NCBI GenBank assembly: GCA_029879725.1
Contig: JAOUPR010000024.1
Coordinates: 1 to 45,511, forward strand
Origin: Gemmatimonadota bacterium
GTDB lineage: Bacteria > Gemmatimonadota > Gemmatimonadetes > Longimicrobiales > Gaopeijiaceae
Length of the DNA: 45,511 nt
Direction: 5' to 3'
In this document: positions 27,850-36,346 of the stretch, one piece after another
How the letters are laid out: every line of letters starts with the position of its first letter
How positions within the stretch are numbered: the first letter of the stretch is position 1
Notes under the pieces: generated by a model
Database searches by the model: none
What the model saw: only the letters and a program-made list of their open reading frames with translations
What the model was told of the DNA's origin: nothing
Position numbers and translations under genes: made by a program

Positions 27850-28878
27850 TTGCTGACCGCAGACGAATACAGGGTGATCTTCGAGGCGTCGCCGGATGGA
27901 ATCGTCGTCGTGGACGACGAGGGCCTCATCCGTGACGTGAACCCTCAGATGGAGTCCATCTTCGGATGGGCCCGCGAGGAGTTGCTCGGAGAATCCGTGG
28001 AGATGCTCATTCCGACGGTGTTTCGAACGGCGCACTCCGAACACCGCCGGCGCTACCTGCGCAACCCGCACATGCGCCCCATGGGCGTCGGAATGGAGCT
28101 TCGCGCGCTTCGCAAGGACGGCCAGGAGATCCCCGTCGAGATCGCGCTGAGCCCCGGGCCGCCCGACGAGGATTGCTGCGTGATCTGCTCGGTTCGCGAC
28201 GTTTCGGATCGAAAGCGTCTCCGGGACTTCTCCAGTGGTGCCCTCAATGCCATCGAGGAAGAGCGGCAGCGGATCGCGCGGGAACTCCACGACGACACGG
28301 CTCAGCGTCTGGCCACCCTCATGCTGCGCCTGCGCTTTCTGGTCCTGGAGGAAGATCCCGAAGTGAGGATCGAAAAGGCGGAAGCGTTCCGTGAGGAGAT
28401 CCTCGACGCGGCGGAGGGAGTCAAGCGCATCGCGCGGGGACTGCGTCCGCCCGAACTGGAGGACGTGGGACTGCTTCTCGCGCTGACCGCCCACCTCCGC
28501 AGCGTCAGGGAGGCGTCCGGACTTCGCGTCAGCGAGGATTTCGGGAGCGTGGAGGGACTTCTCGATCTGGACGGCAAGCTCGCGGTCTACCGGGTGGTGC
28601 AGGAGGCCGTCTCCAACGTGGTGCGCCACTCGGGAGCCTCGGAGGCATCCGTGACCGTCACCGCGGAGGGTCCGACGGTGGTGGCCATCGTGACCGACAA
28701 CGGACGCGGATTCACGCAGGCCATGGTGGACGGTGGGGGAGGTGGGTTGGGACTCGTCGGGATGCAGGAGCGCGCGCTCATGCTGGGCGGGCACGTCACC
28801 ATCGATTCGGTCCCGGGGCAGGGGACTTCCGTCCGAGTGGAGCTGCCCACGAAGGCAGCGGAGGCGCAAAATGTCTGA
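27850..28878 (+). CDS. PAS-domain sensor histidine kinase, HisKA_3 type
   Basis: The 342-aa soluble kinase has a PAS domain (about 1-120, FEASPDGIVVVDDEGLI, then SVRDVSDRKRL), a HisKA_3 helix with a canonical phosphoacceptor H147 in ARELHDDTAQ, and HATPase with NVVRHSGA, TDNGRGF and GLVGMQER. It has no membrane segment. I chose TTG at 27850 because an AGGAAGGAG box lies about ten bases upstream and the PAS domain starts immediately; a GTG at 27796 would add a Pro/Arg leader. The gene overlaps the following response regulator by 8 bp, so kinase and regulator form a translationally coupled two-component pair of the NarL/DegS type. The divergent degenerate kinase shares the intergenic control region. 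Confidence 0.92.
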   Translation: MLTADEYRVIFEASPDGIVVVDDEGLIRDVNPQMESIFGWAREELLGESVEMLIPTVFRTAHSEHRRRYLRNPHMRPMGVGMELRALRKDGQEIPVEIALSPGPPDEDCCVICSVRDVSDRKRLRDFSSGALNAIEEERQRIARELHDDTAQRLATLMLRLRFLVLEEDPEVRIEKAEAFREEILDAAEGVKRIARGLRPPELEDVGLLLALTAHLRSVREASGLRVSEDFGSVEGLLDLDGKLAVYRVVQEAVSNVVRHSGASEASVTVTAEGPTVVAIVTDNGRGFTQAMVDGGGGGLGLVGMQERALMLGGHVTIDSVPGQGTSVRVELPTKAAEAQNV

Positions 28879-29524
28879 AGGCACCAAGATTCTTCTAGTG
28901 GACGATCACACCATGTTCCGGGCCGGGATCCGCGCCCTGCTCGAAGCGGAAGGCCGCATGACCGTGGTCGGAGAAGCCTCCAGCGGAGACGAGGCCGTGG
29001 ACAAGGTTCGCGAGCTGAAGCCCGACGTGGTGGTCATGGACCTGAGCATGCCGGATTCCAACGGTCTCGAAGCCACGCGGCGCATCGCGGCGCTGGAGTT
29101 GGACACGAAGGTGCTCGTCCTCACGGTGCATGCCGAGGAGGAGTACCTCGTTCCCGTGGTGGAAGCCGGCGCGAGCGGATATCTCACCAAGACCAGCGCG
29201 GACACGGACCTCATCGAGGCCATCAAGGTGGTGGCCCGCGGTCAGGTCTTCCTGCCTCCCAAGGCGACCACGCTCCTCCTCCAGCGCTACAAGGCCGCGG
29301 ACCAGGCGGAGCAGGTGGGGCTCAACGACCTGAGCAGCCGTGAGCAGGAGGTCCTCGCGCTCACCGCGGAAGGGTTCAGCTCGAGGGAGATCGGGAAGAA
29401 GCTCTTCATCAGCCCCAAGACGGTGGACACCTATCGCTCCCGGATCATGGACAAGCTCGGGCTGAACCACCGCTCCGAGTTGGTGCGCTTCGCCCTCCGG
29501 GTGGGTCTACTCCGGGAGATGTAG
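28871..29524 (+). CDS. NarL/FixJ-type response regulator (REC-LuxR HTH)
   Basis: The 217-aa regulator has a receiver domain (acidic pair D11-D12, phosphoacceptor D57 in VVVMDLSMP, Thr in LTVHA, K107 in LTKTS) and a C-terminal LuxR helix-turn-helix (LSSREQEVLALTAEGFSSREIGKKLFISPKTVDTYRSRIMDKL, about 155-200). Phosphorylation by the upstream kinase should activate DNA binding. The ATG overlaps the end of the kinase gene by 8 bp. Likely targets include the adjacent universal stress, CBS and DUF411 genes, an inference from neighbourhood. Confidence 0.96.
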   Translation: MSEGTKILLVDDHTMFRAGIRALLEAEGRMTVVGEASSGDEAVDKVRELKPDVVVMDLSMPDSNGLEATRRIAALELDTKVLVLTVHAEEEYLVPVVEAGASGYLTKTSADTDLIEAIKVVARGQVFLPPKATTLLLQRYKAADQAEQVGLNDLSSREQEVLALTAEGFSSREIGKKLFISPKTVDTYRSRIMDKLGLNHRSELVRFALRVGLLREM

Positions 29525-29588
29525 GCCGGAGTAGCCGGTCTCCTCACGCGGCCGGCGACCTGCGCGGACCCCTCCTGACCGGGATCCC

Positions 29589-30101
29589 CTATCTGGGATC
29601 CACTTCCGCGTAGACGCCGTCTTCGCCCTGGTGGTCGAAGCTCATGACCTGGTACGGCTGTGGGTTCGGTCCCTCCATCCCAGGCGATCCCATGGGCATT
29701 CCCGGTACCGCGATTCCGGCGATGGTGGGACGTTCCGCCAGCATCCTCTTGATCACGTCGGCGGGGACGTGACCTTCCACCACGTACCCACCCACCAGCG
29801 CCGTGTGACACGACGAGAGGTGGACCGGCACACCCGCGTCCGTCTTCACCGTGGTCAGGTAGTCCATGTTGCGGGCTTCGACGGTGAAGCCGGCGGCCTC
29901 GAGGTGCTCCACCCATCCGGAGCAGCACCCGCACGACTCGGACTTGTACACCATCACGGTGGGGAGGTCGATGGGGGCGGCGGCAACGGCGATCACGGGT
30001 GCGGGATCGTTCATGGTCGTGGCAGCACCCTGAGCGGCCTCTTCCTTGTCGCAGCCCGACGCCATCAGCGTCACGGCGAGTAGGGTCATCGTCCAGCGCA
30101 T
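29589..30101 (-). CDS. DUF411 metal-binding lipoprotein
   Basis: The 170-aa protein has a lipoprotein signal with lipobox LMASGC (Cys 17) and a DUF411 domain: CGCC at 57-60 followed by W63, then SSCHTALVGGYVVEGHVPA around C98, and VPGMPMGSPGM near 133-142. DUF411 proteins occur in copper or silver resistance loci, and the CGCC, Cys 98 and His residues are plausible metal ligands; the exact activity is not established. The ATG at 30101 is chosen because the longer ATG at 30161 would disrupt the lipid signal. It is convergent with the response regulator and divergent from the methyltransferase. Confidence 0.9.
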   Translation of the reverse strand: MRWTMTLLAVTLMASGCDKEEAAQGAATTMNDPAPVIAVAAAPIDLPTVMVYKSESCGCCSGWVEHLEAAGFTVEARNMDYLTTVKTDAGVPVHLSSCHTALVGGYVVEGHVPADVIKRMLAERPTIAGIAVPGMPMGSPGMEGPNPQPYQVMSFDHQGEDGVYAEVDPR

Positions 30102-30273
30102 TCCAGCCTCCTCGAGCAATTCCGCGGGTTCACCGGGCCATCGGTCCAATAATAAGCCCACGGCGCGGTGTGGCGCATGAAGACGTCTTCATGAATCTTT
30201 CCTGTGTGCTCGGATGCATCGGCCGTCGCATGGCCGTGACACCGTCGATACACTGCACCCAGGAGTCGGTTGG

Positions 30274-30927
30274 ATGACGCAGGGGAGGGTCGATCGCAGG
30301 GAACACTGGGACATCGTGTATTCGTCGAAGCCGGAGGACGCGGTGAGTTGGTTCCAGTCGATCCCGGAGGTGTCGTTGGCCCTCGTCGCCCAGGTGGTCG
30401 ATCCGGCATCGGCTCGCGTCATCGACGTGGGGGGCGGGACCTCCCGACTGGTGGATCACCTTCTGGAGGGTGGCGCCCGCAACGTTTCCGTGCTGGATGT
30501 GTCCGAACGTGCCCTCCAGGTGGTGCGGGATCGGCTGGGTGAGGCGGGCCGTGGGGTGGAGTGGCTGTCGGCGGACGTCACCGAATTCCGGCCTCCCCAC
30601 CAATGGGACCTCTGGCACGACCGGGCCGTCTTCCACTTCCTCACCGACCCCGGTGACCGAGCGGCGTACCGGGGTGTGCTGCTCGACGCGCTCCCGGAGG
30701 GAGGATACGCCATCATCGCGGCCTTTGCGCCCGATGGCCCGACGCGCTGCAGCGGGCTGGAGGTGGTCCGGTACGATCCGAGCGGGCTGCTGGAGGCGCT
30801 CGAGCCCGGCTTCGAGCTGGTCGACTTCCGGAGGGAATCGCACCTCACTCCGGCGGGGGCGGAACAGCCCTTCGTGTATACCGTCCTCCGCCGCATCGCC
30901 GCCGCGCCGCGCGGGGGAGGTGCGTGA
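30274..30927 (+). CDS. Class I SAM-dependent methyltransferase
   Basis: The 217-aa protein begins with EHWDIVYSSKPEDAVSWFQ, characteristic of a small cytoplasmic methyltransferase family, followed by motif I VIDVGGGTSRLVDHLL (about 49-64), the acidic residue in SVLDVSE, and WHDRAVFHFL near 115. The domain is a complete Rossmann-like SAM-binding fold. The substrate is unknown; some relatives act on thiols, metalloids or small molecules, which would suit the neighbouring metal-related DUF411 gene. The ATG at 30274 has AGGAG eight bases upstream, which decides it over the longer frame at 30214. It is divergent from the DUF411 lipoprotein by 172 bp. Confidence 0.9.
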   Translation: MTQGRVDRREHWDIVYSSKPEDAVSWFQSIPEVSLALVAQVVDPASARVIDVGGGTSRLVDHLLEGGARNVSVLDVSERALQVVRDRLGEAGRGVEWLSADVTEFRPPHQWDLWHDRAVFHFLTDPGDRAAYRGVLLDALPEGGYAIIAAFAPDGPTRCSGLEVVRYDPSGLLEALEPGFELVDFRRESHLTPAGAEQPFVYTVLRRIAAAPRGGGA

Positions 30928-31128
30928 GGATTCCCCCTCCCGAAGATCGCCGAGCACCCGCGGACCTCCTGGGGAACGAACCTCGAGCGGACAGGGTGTG
31001 ACGCAGGCGATTCTCCTTGGCGGGCAGAGGCGGTCCAACACATATTCGCTCCCCTGCGACAACCCATCCGAGTCCCCGCCGGCGCGTCCTGCGACGCGAT
31101 GCCGGCCCATCGCGCGAGGAGACCCGCC

Positions 31129-31575
31129 ATGTTCAAGGAATTCAAGGAATTCGCCATCAAGGGAAACGTGCTCGACATGGCGGTGGGCATCATCATCGGT
31201 GCGGCCTTCGGCACCATCGTGAAGTCGTTGGTGAACGACATCCTCATGCCCCCCATCGGTCTTCTCACGGGGGGCGTCGACTTCTCCGAACTCTTCCTCA
31301 CCCTCTCCCAGGGTTCCTCACCCGGCCCCTACGCCACGCTGGCCGCGGCGCAGGAGGCCGGCGCCGTGACCGTCAACTACGGCGTCTTCATCAACGAAAT
31401 GGTCTCGTTCCTCATCGTCGCGTTCGCCGTGTTCCTGATCGTGCGCACGTTCAACCGCCTGCGCAGCGCCGGAGAGGCCGAAGCCGAGGCGCCGGCCGCG
31501 CCGCCGGAGCCGTCGGCCCAGGAGAAGCTGCTCGCCGAGATCCGGGACCTGCTGAGAGCTCGGTCGGGGGCGTGA
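31129..31575 (+). CDS. mscL: Large-conductance mechanosensitive channel MscL
   Basis: The 148-aa protein is a standard MscL: N-terminal amphipathic helix ([19 protein letters not shown]), first transmembrane helix [25 protein letters not shown], a periplasmic loop, second helix [15 protein letters not shown], and a C-terminal charged helix after an Ala/Pro/Glu-rich linker. Pentamers open under membrane tension and release solutes after osmotic downshock. ATG 31129 is the conserved start; an upstream in-frame ATG at 31099 gives a non-conserved Arg-rich leader. It is convergent with the second S9 peptidase, with a strong hairpin in the 72-bp gap. Confidence 0.97.
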   Translation: MFKEFKEFAIKGNVLDMAVGIIIGAAFGTIVKSLVNDILMPPIGLLTGGVDFSELFLTLSQGSSPGPYATLAAAQEAGAVTVNYGVFINEMVSFLIVAFAVFLIVRTFNRLRSAGEAEAEAPAAPPEPSAQEKLLAEIRDLLRARSGA

Positions 31576-31578
31576 CCG

Positions 31579-31618
31579 AAAAAGGGGCGCCGCACGGCCG
31601 GTAGCCGCGCGGCGCCCC
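31579..31618 (-). terminator. Intrinsic terminator between mscL and the S9 peptidase gene
   Basis: A perfect 10-bp stem (GGGGCGCCGC at 31584-31593 with GCGGCGCCCC at 31609-31618) has a 15-nt loop that can extend pairing. On the minus strand it is followed by five U (A at 31579-31583), so it fits best as the terminator of the leftward S9 gene. It can also fold for mscL, though that side lacks a U tract. Confidence 0.75.
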
Positions 31619-31647
31619 CTCCTCCACGGGAGCCGTCCGGTCGGTTG

Positions 31648-33837
31648 TCAGTTGGACGGGCCGGAGGCGGTTTCCTCTTCCATGAGCCAGTGGGTGAACC
31701 ACTGGCGGAGACGGCCGAGCCGATCCACCAGGAGCCAGGGTTCGCCGGTGCGCGACAGATCGTGCGTGGAGCGGGGATACCGGAGGAACTCGGTGGGCAC
31801 ACCCTGCTTCCGCAGGGCGATGAACCACTGCTCCGCGTCCGTCATGGGCGTGCGATGGTCTTCTTCCGACTGCACGATCAGGGTCGGCGTCCGCACGTTC
31901 TCCACGTAGCGGATCGGTGACAGTTCCCAGTACAGGTCCGGGTTGTCCCAGGGCTTGCCGTAGAACTCGAACTCCGTCAGCCCCTGCGCGTCCGACGTCC
32001 CGTACCAGGAGAACCAGTTGCTGATCATGCGATCCGCCTGAGCGGCCTTGAAGCGGTCGGTGTGCCCTGTGATCCAGGCGGTCATGAATCCGCCGTAGCT
32101 CCCGCCCGTCACGCCCAGCCGTTCGGCATCCACGTCGGGCCGCTGGATGGCGATGTCCACCGCCTTCATGAGATCCTCGTAGTCCTCCATCCCCCAGCGA
32201 CCGCGCGTGGAGTAGGTGAAGTCCGCTCCGTACCCGCTGGACCCGCGCGGGTTGGTGTAGAGCACGAACATTCCCGCTCCGGTGAGGTTGTGGAACTCGT
32301 CGAACCACCCCTCGCCGTAGGCGGAGTGCGGTCCGCCGTGGATGTAGAGGACCAGCGGGTACTTCTTGCCGGGGTCGTATCCGTACGGGAACTGGAGCCA
32401 CGCCTCGATCTCCAGCCCGCCCACCGACTCGTAGGTGAAACGCTCGGCGGACGGCCAGGCGATCTCCGCGTTCAGCGCGTCGTTGAAGCCCGTGAGCCGG
32501 CGCTCGTTGCCTCCGTCCACGTCGGCCACGTACAACTCCGTGGGGTGGTCCACCGAAGTGGCCACGAAGGCGACCGTGCGGTAGGCCCGGTCGTAGGAGA
32601 AGCCGTTGATCCGCCGCCGCCCCGACACGACCTCTTCGACGCCGCCACGGCGCGGGTCGACGTGGAACAGCGCCGTGCGCCCTCCCACGGAGGCGCTCAT
32701 GAGAAGGCGCCCGTTGGCGGCCCAGTCCACGCCCTGCGGCTCGTACTGCCAGTCTCCCAGGACGTTCCGCGGCTCTCCTCCCTGGGCGTCCACGACCCAA
32801 AGGCGGTTGGACGACGTGCGCGCGAGGCTGGACACGAAGGCGATCTGTCTGGAGTCCGGAGACCACACCAGGCGGCCTTCGCTCCCGTCCATGGTGGTGA
32901 CGCGCCTCGGAGTCCCGCCGTCCACCGGGATCACGAAGATGTCGGCGTCGTTGCGGGGCGCCTCGTCCCGGGCCGCGTCGTACGGGAGGCGGGCGATGGA
33001 GTCACGCTCCGCGGTGACCGCCGAATCGGGGCGAAGATCCGGGTCGGCGGTGAAGGCGATCCACCGCCCGTCCGGCGACACGACGGCTCCGCGGTGCGAG
33101 TACCGGGTGTCCGTGATCCGGGTCTTGGCGGTGTCTCCGAAGGCCTGACGCCAGATCTGCGTGGGGTTCCACTCCCGAGCCTCCCGCCGATTCGGGGAGA
33201 ACCCGGGCCCGTTCCGCTTGTACGGGAAGTCCACGATGTGCCGCCCGTCGAAGCGCGCCGGGTCCACGGGCGTGGTCAGGCTTCCGAAGGGTGGGCGCGC
33301 CATGGGGGCCATGCGGCGGAAGGGATCTTCTCGCCCGGACTCGTCTTCCGGCGTGTCGTCGTCGTCGGACGAGTCCTCCGTCCACACCGCGAAGGCGCCT
33401 CTGGTGGGGACGGATCCCTCCGGCTGGTCCTTCACCTGGAACGCTTCACCCGATGGGGACCGGTCCATGCGCAGGGCCCAGGTGTTGCCCTCTCCGCCCT
33501 GACGGCGGGAAGTGAAGAAGAGGTACGACCCGTCGTGGGACCATCGAGGGTTGGAGCTCTCCGATCCCGGTGAGGTGAGGCGGGTGGGCTCACCACCCTC
33601 CGTGGCGGCCATCCACACCTCGGAGTGCCGGCGGTTGTCCGCCTCGGCCACCGTGGTGACGGTGAACGCCACCCACCGTCCGTCGGGCGAGACGGCCGGG
33701 GACGACAGGGTGTGAAGCCGGTACCAGTCCTCCGGCGTGAAGGCGCGGCCCGTGGCCGCGTCCTGGGCGGCCGTCCCCGCGAAGGAAAGGACGACGGCGA
33801 CGAGCAGGATCGACGATGCGCGGATTGTGCGTCGCAT
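31648..33837 (-). CDS. Exported S9 family serine peptidase (prolyl oligopeptidase type)
   Basis: The 729-aa protein has a signal peptide (ASSILLVAVVLSFAGTAAQ, about 7-25). Residues about 30-440 are TolB/WD40-like propeller blades with SPDGRWVAFT-type repeats, and the C-terminal part is the hydrolase with S580 in GGSYGGFM, D660 in SEEDHRTP and H692 in RSTHDLS. This is the prolyl oligopeptidase or acylaminoacyl-peptidase fold, acting on short peptides outside the cytoplasm. The start at 33837 is chosen because it gives the signal peptide; the frame extends to 33933 with no signal-like properties. It is separate from the S9 gene at 18061-20091 and more acidic in its propeller region. Confidence 0.94.
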   Translation of the reverse strand: MRRTIRASSILLVAVVLSFAGTAAQDAATGRAFTPEDWYRLHTLSSPAVSPDGRWVAFTVTTVAEADNRRHSEVWMAATEGGEPTRLTSPGSESSNPRWSHDGSYLFFTSRRQGGEGNTWALRMDRSPSGEAFQVKDQPEGSVPTRGAFAVWTEDSSDDDDTPEDESGREDPFRRMAPMARPPFGSLTTPVDPARFDGRHIVDFPYKRNGPGFSPNRREAREWNPTQIWRQAFGDTAKTRITDTRYSHRGAVVSPDGRWIAFTADPDLRPDSAVTAERDSIARLPYDAARDEAPRNDADIFVIPVDGGTPRRVTTMDGSEGRLVWSPDSRQIAFVSSLARTSSNRLWVVDAQGGEPRNVLGDWQYEPQGVDWAANGRLLMSASVGGRTALFHVDPRRGGVEEVVSGRRRINGFSYDRAYRTVAFVATSVDHPTELYVADVDGGNERRLTGFNDALNAEIAWPSAERFTYESVGGLEIEAWLQFPYGYDPGKKYPLVLYIHGGPHSAYGEGWFDEFHNLTGAGMFVLYTNPRGSSGYGADFTYSTRGRWGMEDYEDLMKAVDIAIQRPDVDAERLGVTGGSYGGFMTAWITGHTDRFKAAQADRMISNWFSWYGTSDAQGLTEFEFYGKPWDNPDLYWELSPIRYVENVRTPTLIVQSEEDHRTPMTDAEQWFIALRKQGVPTEFLRYPRSTHDLSRTGEPWLLVDRLGRLRQWFTHWLMEEETASGPSN

Positions 33838-34301
33838 GGGCGCGGCTCCGGAAGCTGGAGTGGACTCGCCGGCCTGGCCCCACGCCATGAACCGGTGGCC
33901 GGCAATCTTGCAGCGCGGGCCGGACCGCGCCATGGGAGGGCTGTCTGGGCCCCCGGGACGGTGCGGTCCCGCCGGGACGGGTCTCCCGCCGGGGCGGAGC
34001 GGGATCCGCCATGGTCGAACGCGGCCCGTACCGCATCGACCGCGCCGACGGGTGGCGGGGCCCGGCGATCCTGGAGCGGCACCACGGCGTGGAGACGTTC
34101 ATGTCGTTCGCGTCCCCCGAGGGGTATCTTGCAAGGATGGGGCATCGGCCGGCGGTGATGTCGGATTCGAGCCTCCTTCCGGAGGACCCGAGGTGGTCCC
34201 GGGGGCGTGGATGCCCTTCTCCCCATGGGCCTCGGCGGCAATCTCCTTGCACCGATGAGCGAGGTACGAAAGTGATCGTGTACTCCGGGGAGGTGTGATC
34301 G
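33838..34301. other. 464-bp stretch without a recognised gene
   Basis: On the plus strand an open frame of 95 codons (34011-34298, ATG with GGAG upstream) has strong G/C third-position bias for its first 40 codons and then loses it, with no similarity I recognise. Its TGA lies 3 bp before the small membrane gene at 34302. It may be a decayed or frameshifted gene, or chance. A 5-bp GTCCC/GGGAC hairpin sits at 33966-33978. I see no RNA gene. The start region of the S9 gene and its promoter must also lie here. Confidence 0.4.
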
Positions 34302-34463
34302 ATGAATCGCATCTTCAACTTCATCGGGATGACCATCGGCGGATGGCTGGGGTGGGCCCTGGGCTCCCCGGTGTCCATCTTCACCGCCTTCATCGTCTCC
34401 ATCGTGGGCACGGGCGTGGGACTGTACGCGGCCCGGCGGGTGTCACGCGCCCTGCTCCCCTGA
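34302..34463 (+). CDS. Small two-helix membrane protein (53 aa)
   Basis: This short gene starts at ATG 34302 with an excellent GGGGAGG box eight bases upstream. It encodes MNRIFNFIGMTIGGWLG followed by two hydrophobic, Gly-rich helices (about 4-20 and 24-43) joined by GSP, with a basic C-terminus (RRVSRALLP) that suggests an inside C-terminal end. Gly residues every three to four positions resemble small helical-hairpin membrane proteins. Function is unknown. Its last 21 bp overlap the 3' end of the convergent asd gene. The ribosome binding site and clean hydrophobic pattern make it credible despite its length. Confidence 0.7.
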   Translation: MNRIFNFIGMTIGGWLGWALGSPVSIFTAFIVSIVGTGVGLYAARRVSRALLP

Positions 34464-35507
34464 GCGCCCGCGCTTCCCTTCTCGAGTGAACACCCCCGCG
34501 GCCACGGCCAGTTCGGCGTTCGCGATGCACGCGCCGGCGGCGCCGCGGACGAGGTTGTGGACCAGCACGGTGAGCGCGATGTCGTAGCCGGGCACCCGTC
34601 GGATCCGTCCGACGCTCACCTTCATCCCGTTCCCGGCCTGTACGTCCAGGCGGGGTTGGGGGCGGTCCGTGGGGCTCAGGACCTGGAGGGTCCGGGACGG
34701 AATCGTGGGAAGGTCGCGGGCCGGAGGTGCCGGCGTCACCGATCGAAGCGCCTCCTCCACGACGCGCGGGTGGGCCGGCTTGCCGAGACGCAGGAAGAGG
34801 TGGGCCAGGTGGCCATCGGCAACCGGGACGCGGTTGACGGTCACCGCCATGGGGATGTCCCGGCCGAGGATCTTCGAGGATTCCGCTCCGATCTTCTCCT
34901 CCTCGCCGGGGATGAAGGGGATCACGTTCCCCGCCATGGACAGGGCCGAGAGGCCGTCGATCCCGGCTCCGGACATCGCCTGGAGCGTAACGGTGGTGGC
35001 GGACTCGATCCCCCAGTGGGCCTCCATGGCGGCCATGACCGGAGCGAGGCCCGCCACGGTGCAGTTGGGGTTGGTGATGAGCGCGCCTCCAGCGGTGGCC
35101 CAGGGCTGGCCGGCGGTCAACGAAAGCGCCCCGGGGTTCACGTCGGGCACGAGGAGAGGTACGTCCGGATCCATGCGGAAGGCCGATGCATTGGAGCAGA
35201 CCACCGAGCCCATCCGCGCCAGCCGAGGCTCCTCGCGACGGGCGGGTTCCGACGGCAACGCCGAGAGCACCAGCGTCGATTCGAAGCCGCCGTGGGATGC
35301 CTTCACGGCCATCCCCGCGATGTCCGCGGGGAGCTCGCTCGCCAGCGCCCATCGAGCGACGTCCCGGTAGACGTGTCCCGTACTCGCGTCGGAGGCGGCC
35401 AACTCTCCGATCCGGAACCAGGGATGGTCCGCCAGGATGCGGATCATGTGTTGTCCCACCAGCCCCGTCGCCCCCAGGATGGCCACCGGAATCCGGTCGG
35501 CACTCAT
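34443..35507 (-). CDS. asd: Aspartate-semialdehyde dehydrogenase
   Basis: The 354-aa enzyme reduces aspartyl phosphate to aspartate semialdehyde with NADPH, supplying lysine, threonine, methionine and diaminopimelate. It has the nucleotide loop ILGATGLVGQ (10-19), the catalytic Cys C149 in TNPNCTVAGL, the substrate region MSGAGIDG, and a C-terminal GMKVSVGRIR and HNLVRGAAGACIANAEL. The NPNCT context places it with the archaeal/fungal-type enzymes rather than the E. coli type. Its ATG overlaps the TGA of the upstream aspartokinase (ATGA), so the two are translationally coupled and both lie behind the SAM-I riboswitch. Confidence 0.95.
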   Translation of the reverse strand: MSADRIPVAILGATGLVGQHMIRILADHPWFRIGELAASDASTGHVYRDVARWALASELPADIAGMAVKASHGGFESTLVLSALPSEPARREEPRLARMGSVVCSNASAFRMDPDVPLLVPDVNPGALSLTAGQPWATAGGALITNPNCTVAGLAPVMAAMEAHWGIESATTVTLQAMSGAGIDGLSALSMAGNVIPFIPGEEEKIGAESSKILGRDIPMAVTVNRVPVADGHLAHLFLRLGKPAHPRVVEEALRSVTPAPPARDLPTIPSRTLQVLSPTDRPQPRLDVQAGNGMKVSVGRIRRVPGYDIALTVLVHNLVRGAAGACIANAELAVAAGVFTREGKRGRSGEQGA

Positions 35508-36253
35508 GCCACGGCCTCCTCGACGGCTCCCACCCACGTGCCTGTTCCGCCCGGGGCCGCAACGCGAAAGGGCAGACCGAGGGTGCGGGCGAAGCGGACC
35601 GCCTTGGGCTGGACGAGTTGTCCGGCCACCTCCAGGACCCGATCCCAGGACACCGAAGCGTACGGAACCGCGGGACCGCCGGGGACGTTGGGATCTGCGG
35701 AATACACACCGTCCACGTCCTTGACGAGCCGACACTCCACGGCGCCGAGGCGGTGTGCGAGGAAGAGCGCGGTGAGATCCGACCCACCTCGACCCAGGAG
35801 GGAGGTTTCACCCGACGGGTCTACGCCCAGGAAGCCCGGGATGATTGCGACCCGGTGCAGGGTCAGGGCGTCCACGATGGATCGGGTGTCGACGTCCGTC
35901 GGGTGCGCGTCGAGCAGGGGGCCGGCCGTGCGCAGTCCCGCCGTCCCGGCCGAGAGCCGGTGTGCGGCGATCCCCAGAGGCGCCAGGGCGATACAGAGGA
36001 GGGCGACGGACGCGTATTCGCCCGTGGCGGCGAGGGCGCTGACGTGATGCGGGGGTGGAGGGTCCGCCACCTCTCCGGCGAGTTGGAGAAGGGTGTCGGT
36101 CGCTCCCGGCATGGCCGACACGACGGCGACCACGGAGCGGCCCCGCCGTACCTCCGAGTCGATCTCCCTCGCGGCGCGCCGGAAGCCTTCGGGACCGTCC
36201 AGAACGGACGATCCGAACTTCAGGACGGAAGTGGGGCGGTTGCAGAAGCTCAC
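35504..36253 (-). CDS. Aspartokinase catalytic domain without ACT domains
   Basis: The protein of about 249 aa is an amino-acid kinase with VLKFGSS at the N-terminus (KFGGTS in relatives), GRGGSDLTALFLAHRL, and LVKDVDGVYSADPNV, all typical of aspartokinase. It ends right after the kinase fold; the two C-terminal ACT domains that bind lysine or threonine in ordinary aspartokinases are absent. The start is uncertain: ATG 36283 has a weak upstream site, whereas GTG 36253 has GGGAG seven bases before it and begins close to the kinase strand, so I chose the GTG. It overlaps asd by ATGA. Feedback is probably exercised by the SAM-I riboswitch in its leader. A related amino-acid kinase role is less likely because of the coupling to asd. 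Confidence 0.88.
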   Translation of the reverse strand: MSFCNRPTSVLKFGSSVLDGPEGFRRAAREIDSEVRRGRSVVAVVSAMPGATDTLLQLAGEVADPPPPHHVSALAATGEYASVALLCIALAPLGIAAHRLSAGTAGLRTAGPLLDAHPTDVDTRSIVDALTLHRVAIIPGFLGVDPSGETSLLGRGGSDLTALFLAHRLGAVECRLVKDVDGVYSADPNVPGGPAVPYASVSWDRVLEVAGQLVQPKAVRFARTLGLPFRVAAPGGTGTWVGAVEEAVA

Positions 36254-36346
36254 GTCGATTCTCCCATGGAACGGTTCGCTCATCGGAACCCCGGAAGAAT
36301 CGTTCGCCCTGGTACGTCACGGCCCCGCGCGCTGCGCGGTGGGCGA

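Noticed and set aside
36324-36338. Hairpin after the SAM aptamer as an intrinsic terminator
   Set aside because: The stem is only 6 bp with no U tract on the minus strand, so termination is not supported. It may still be part of the expression platform.
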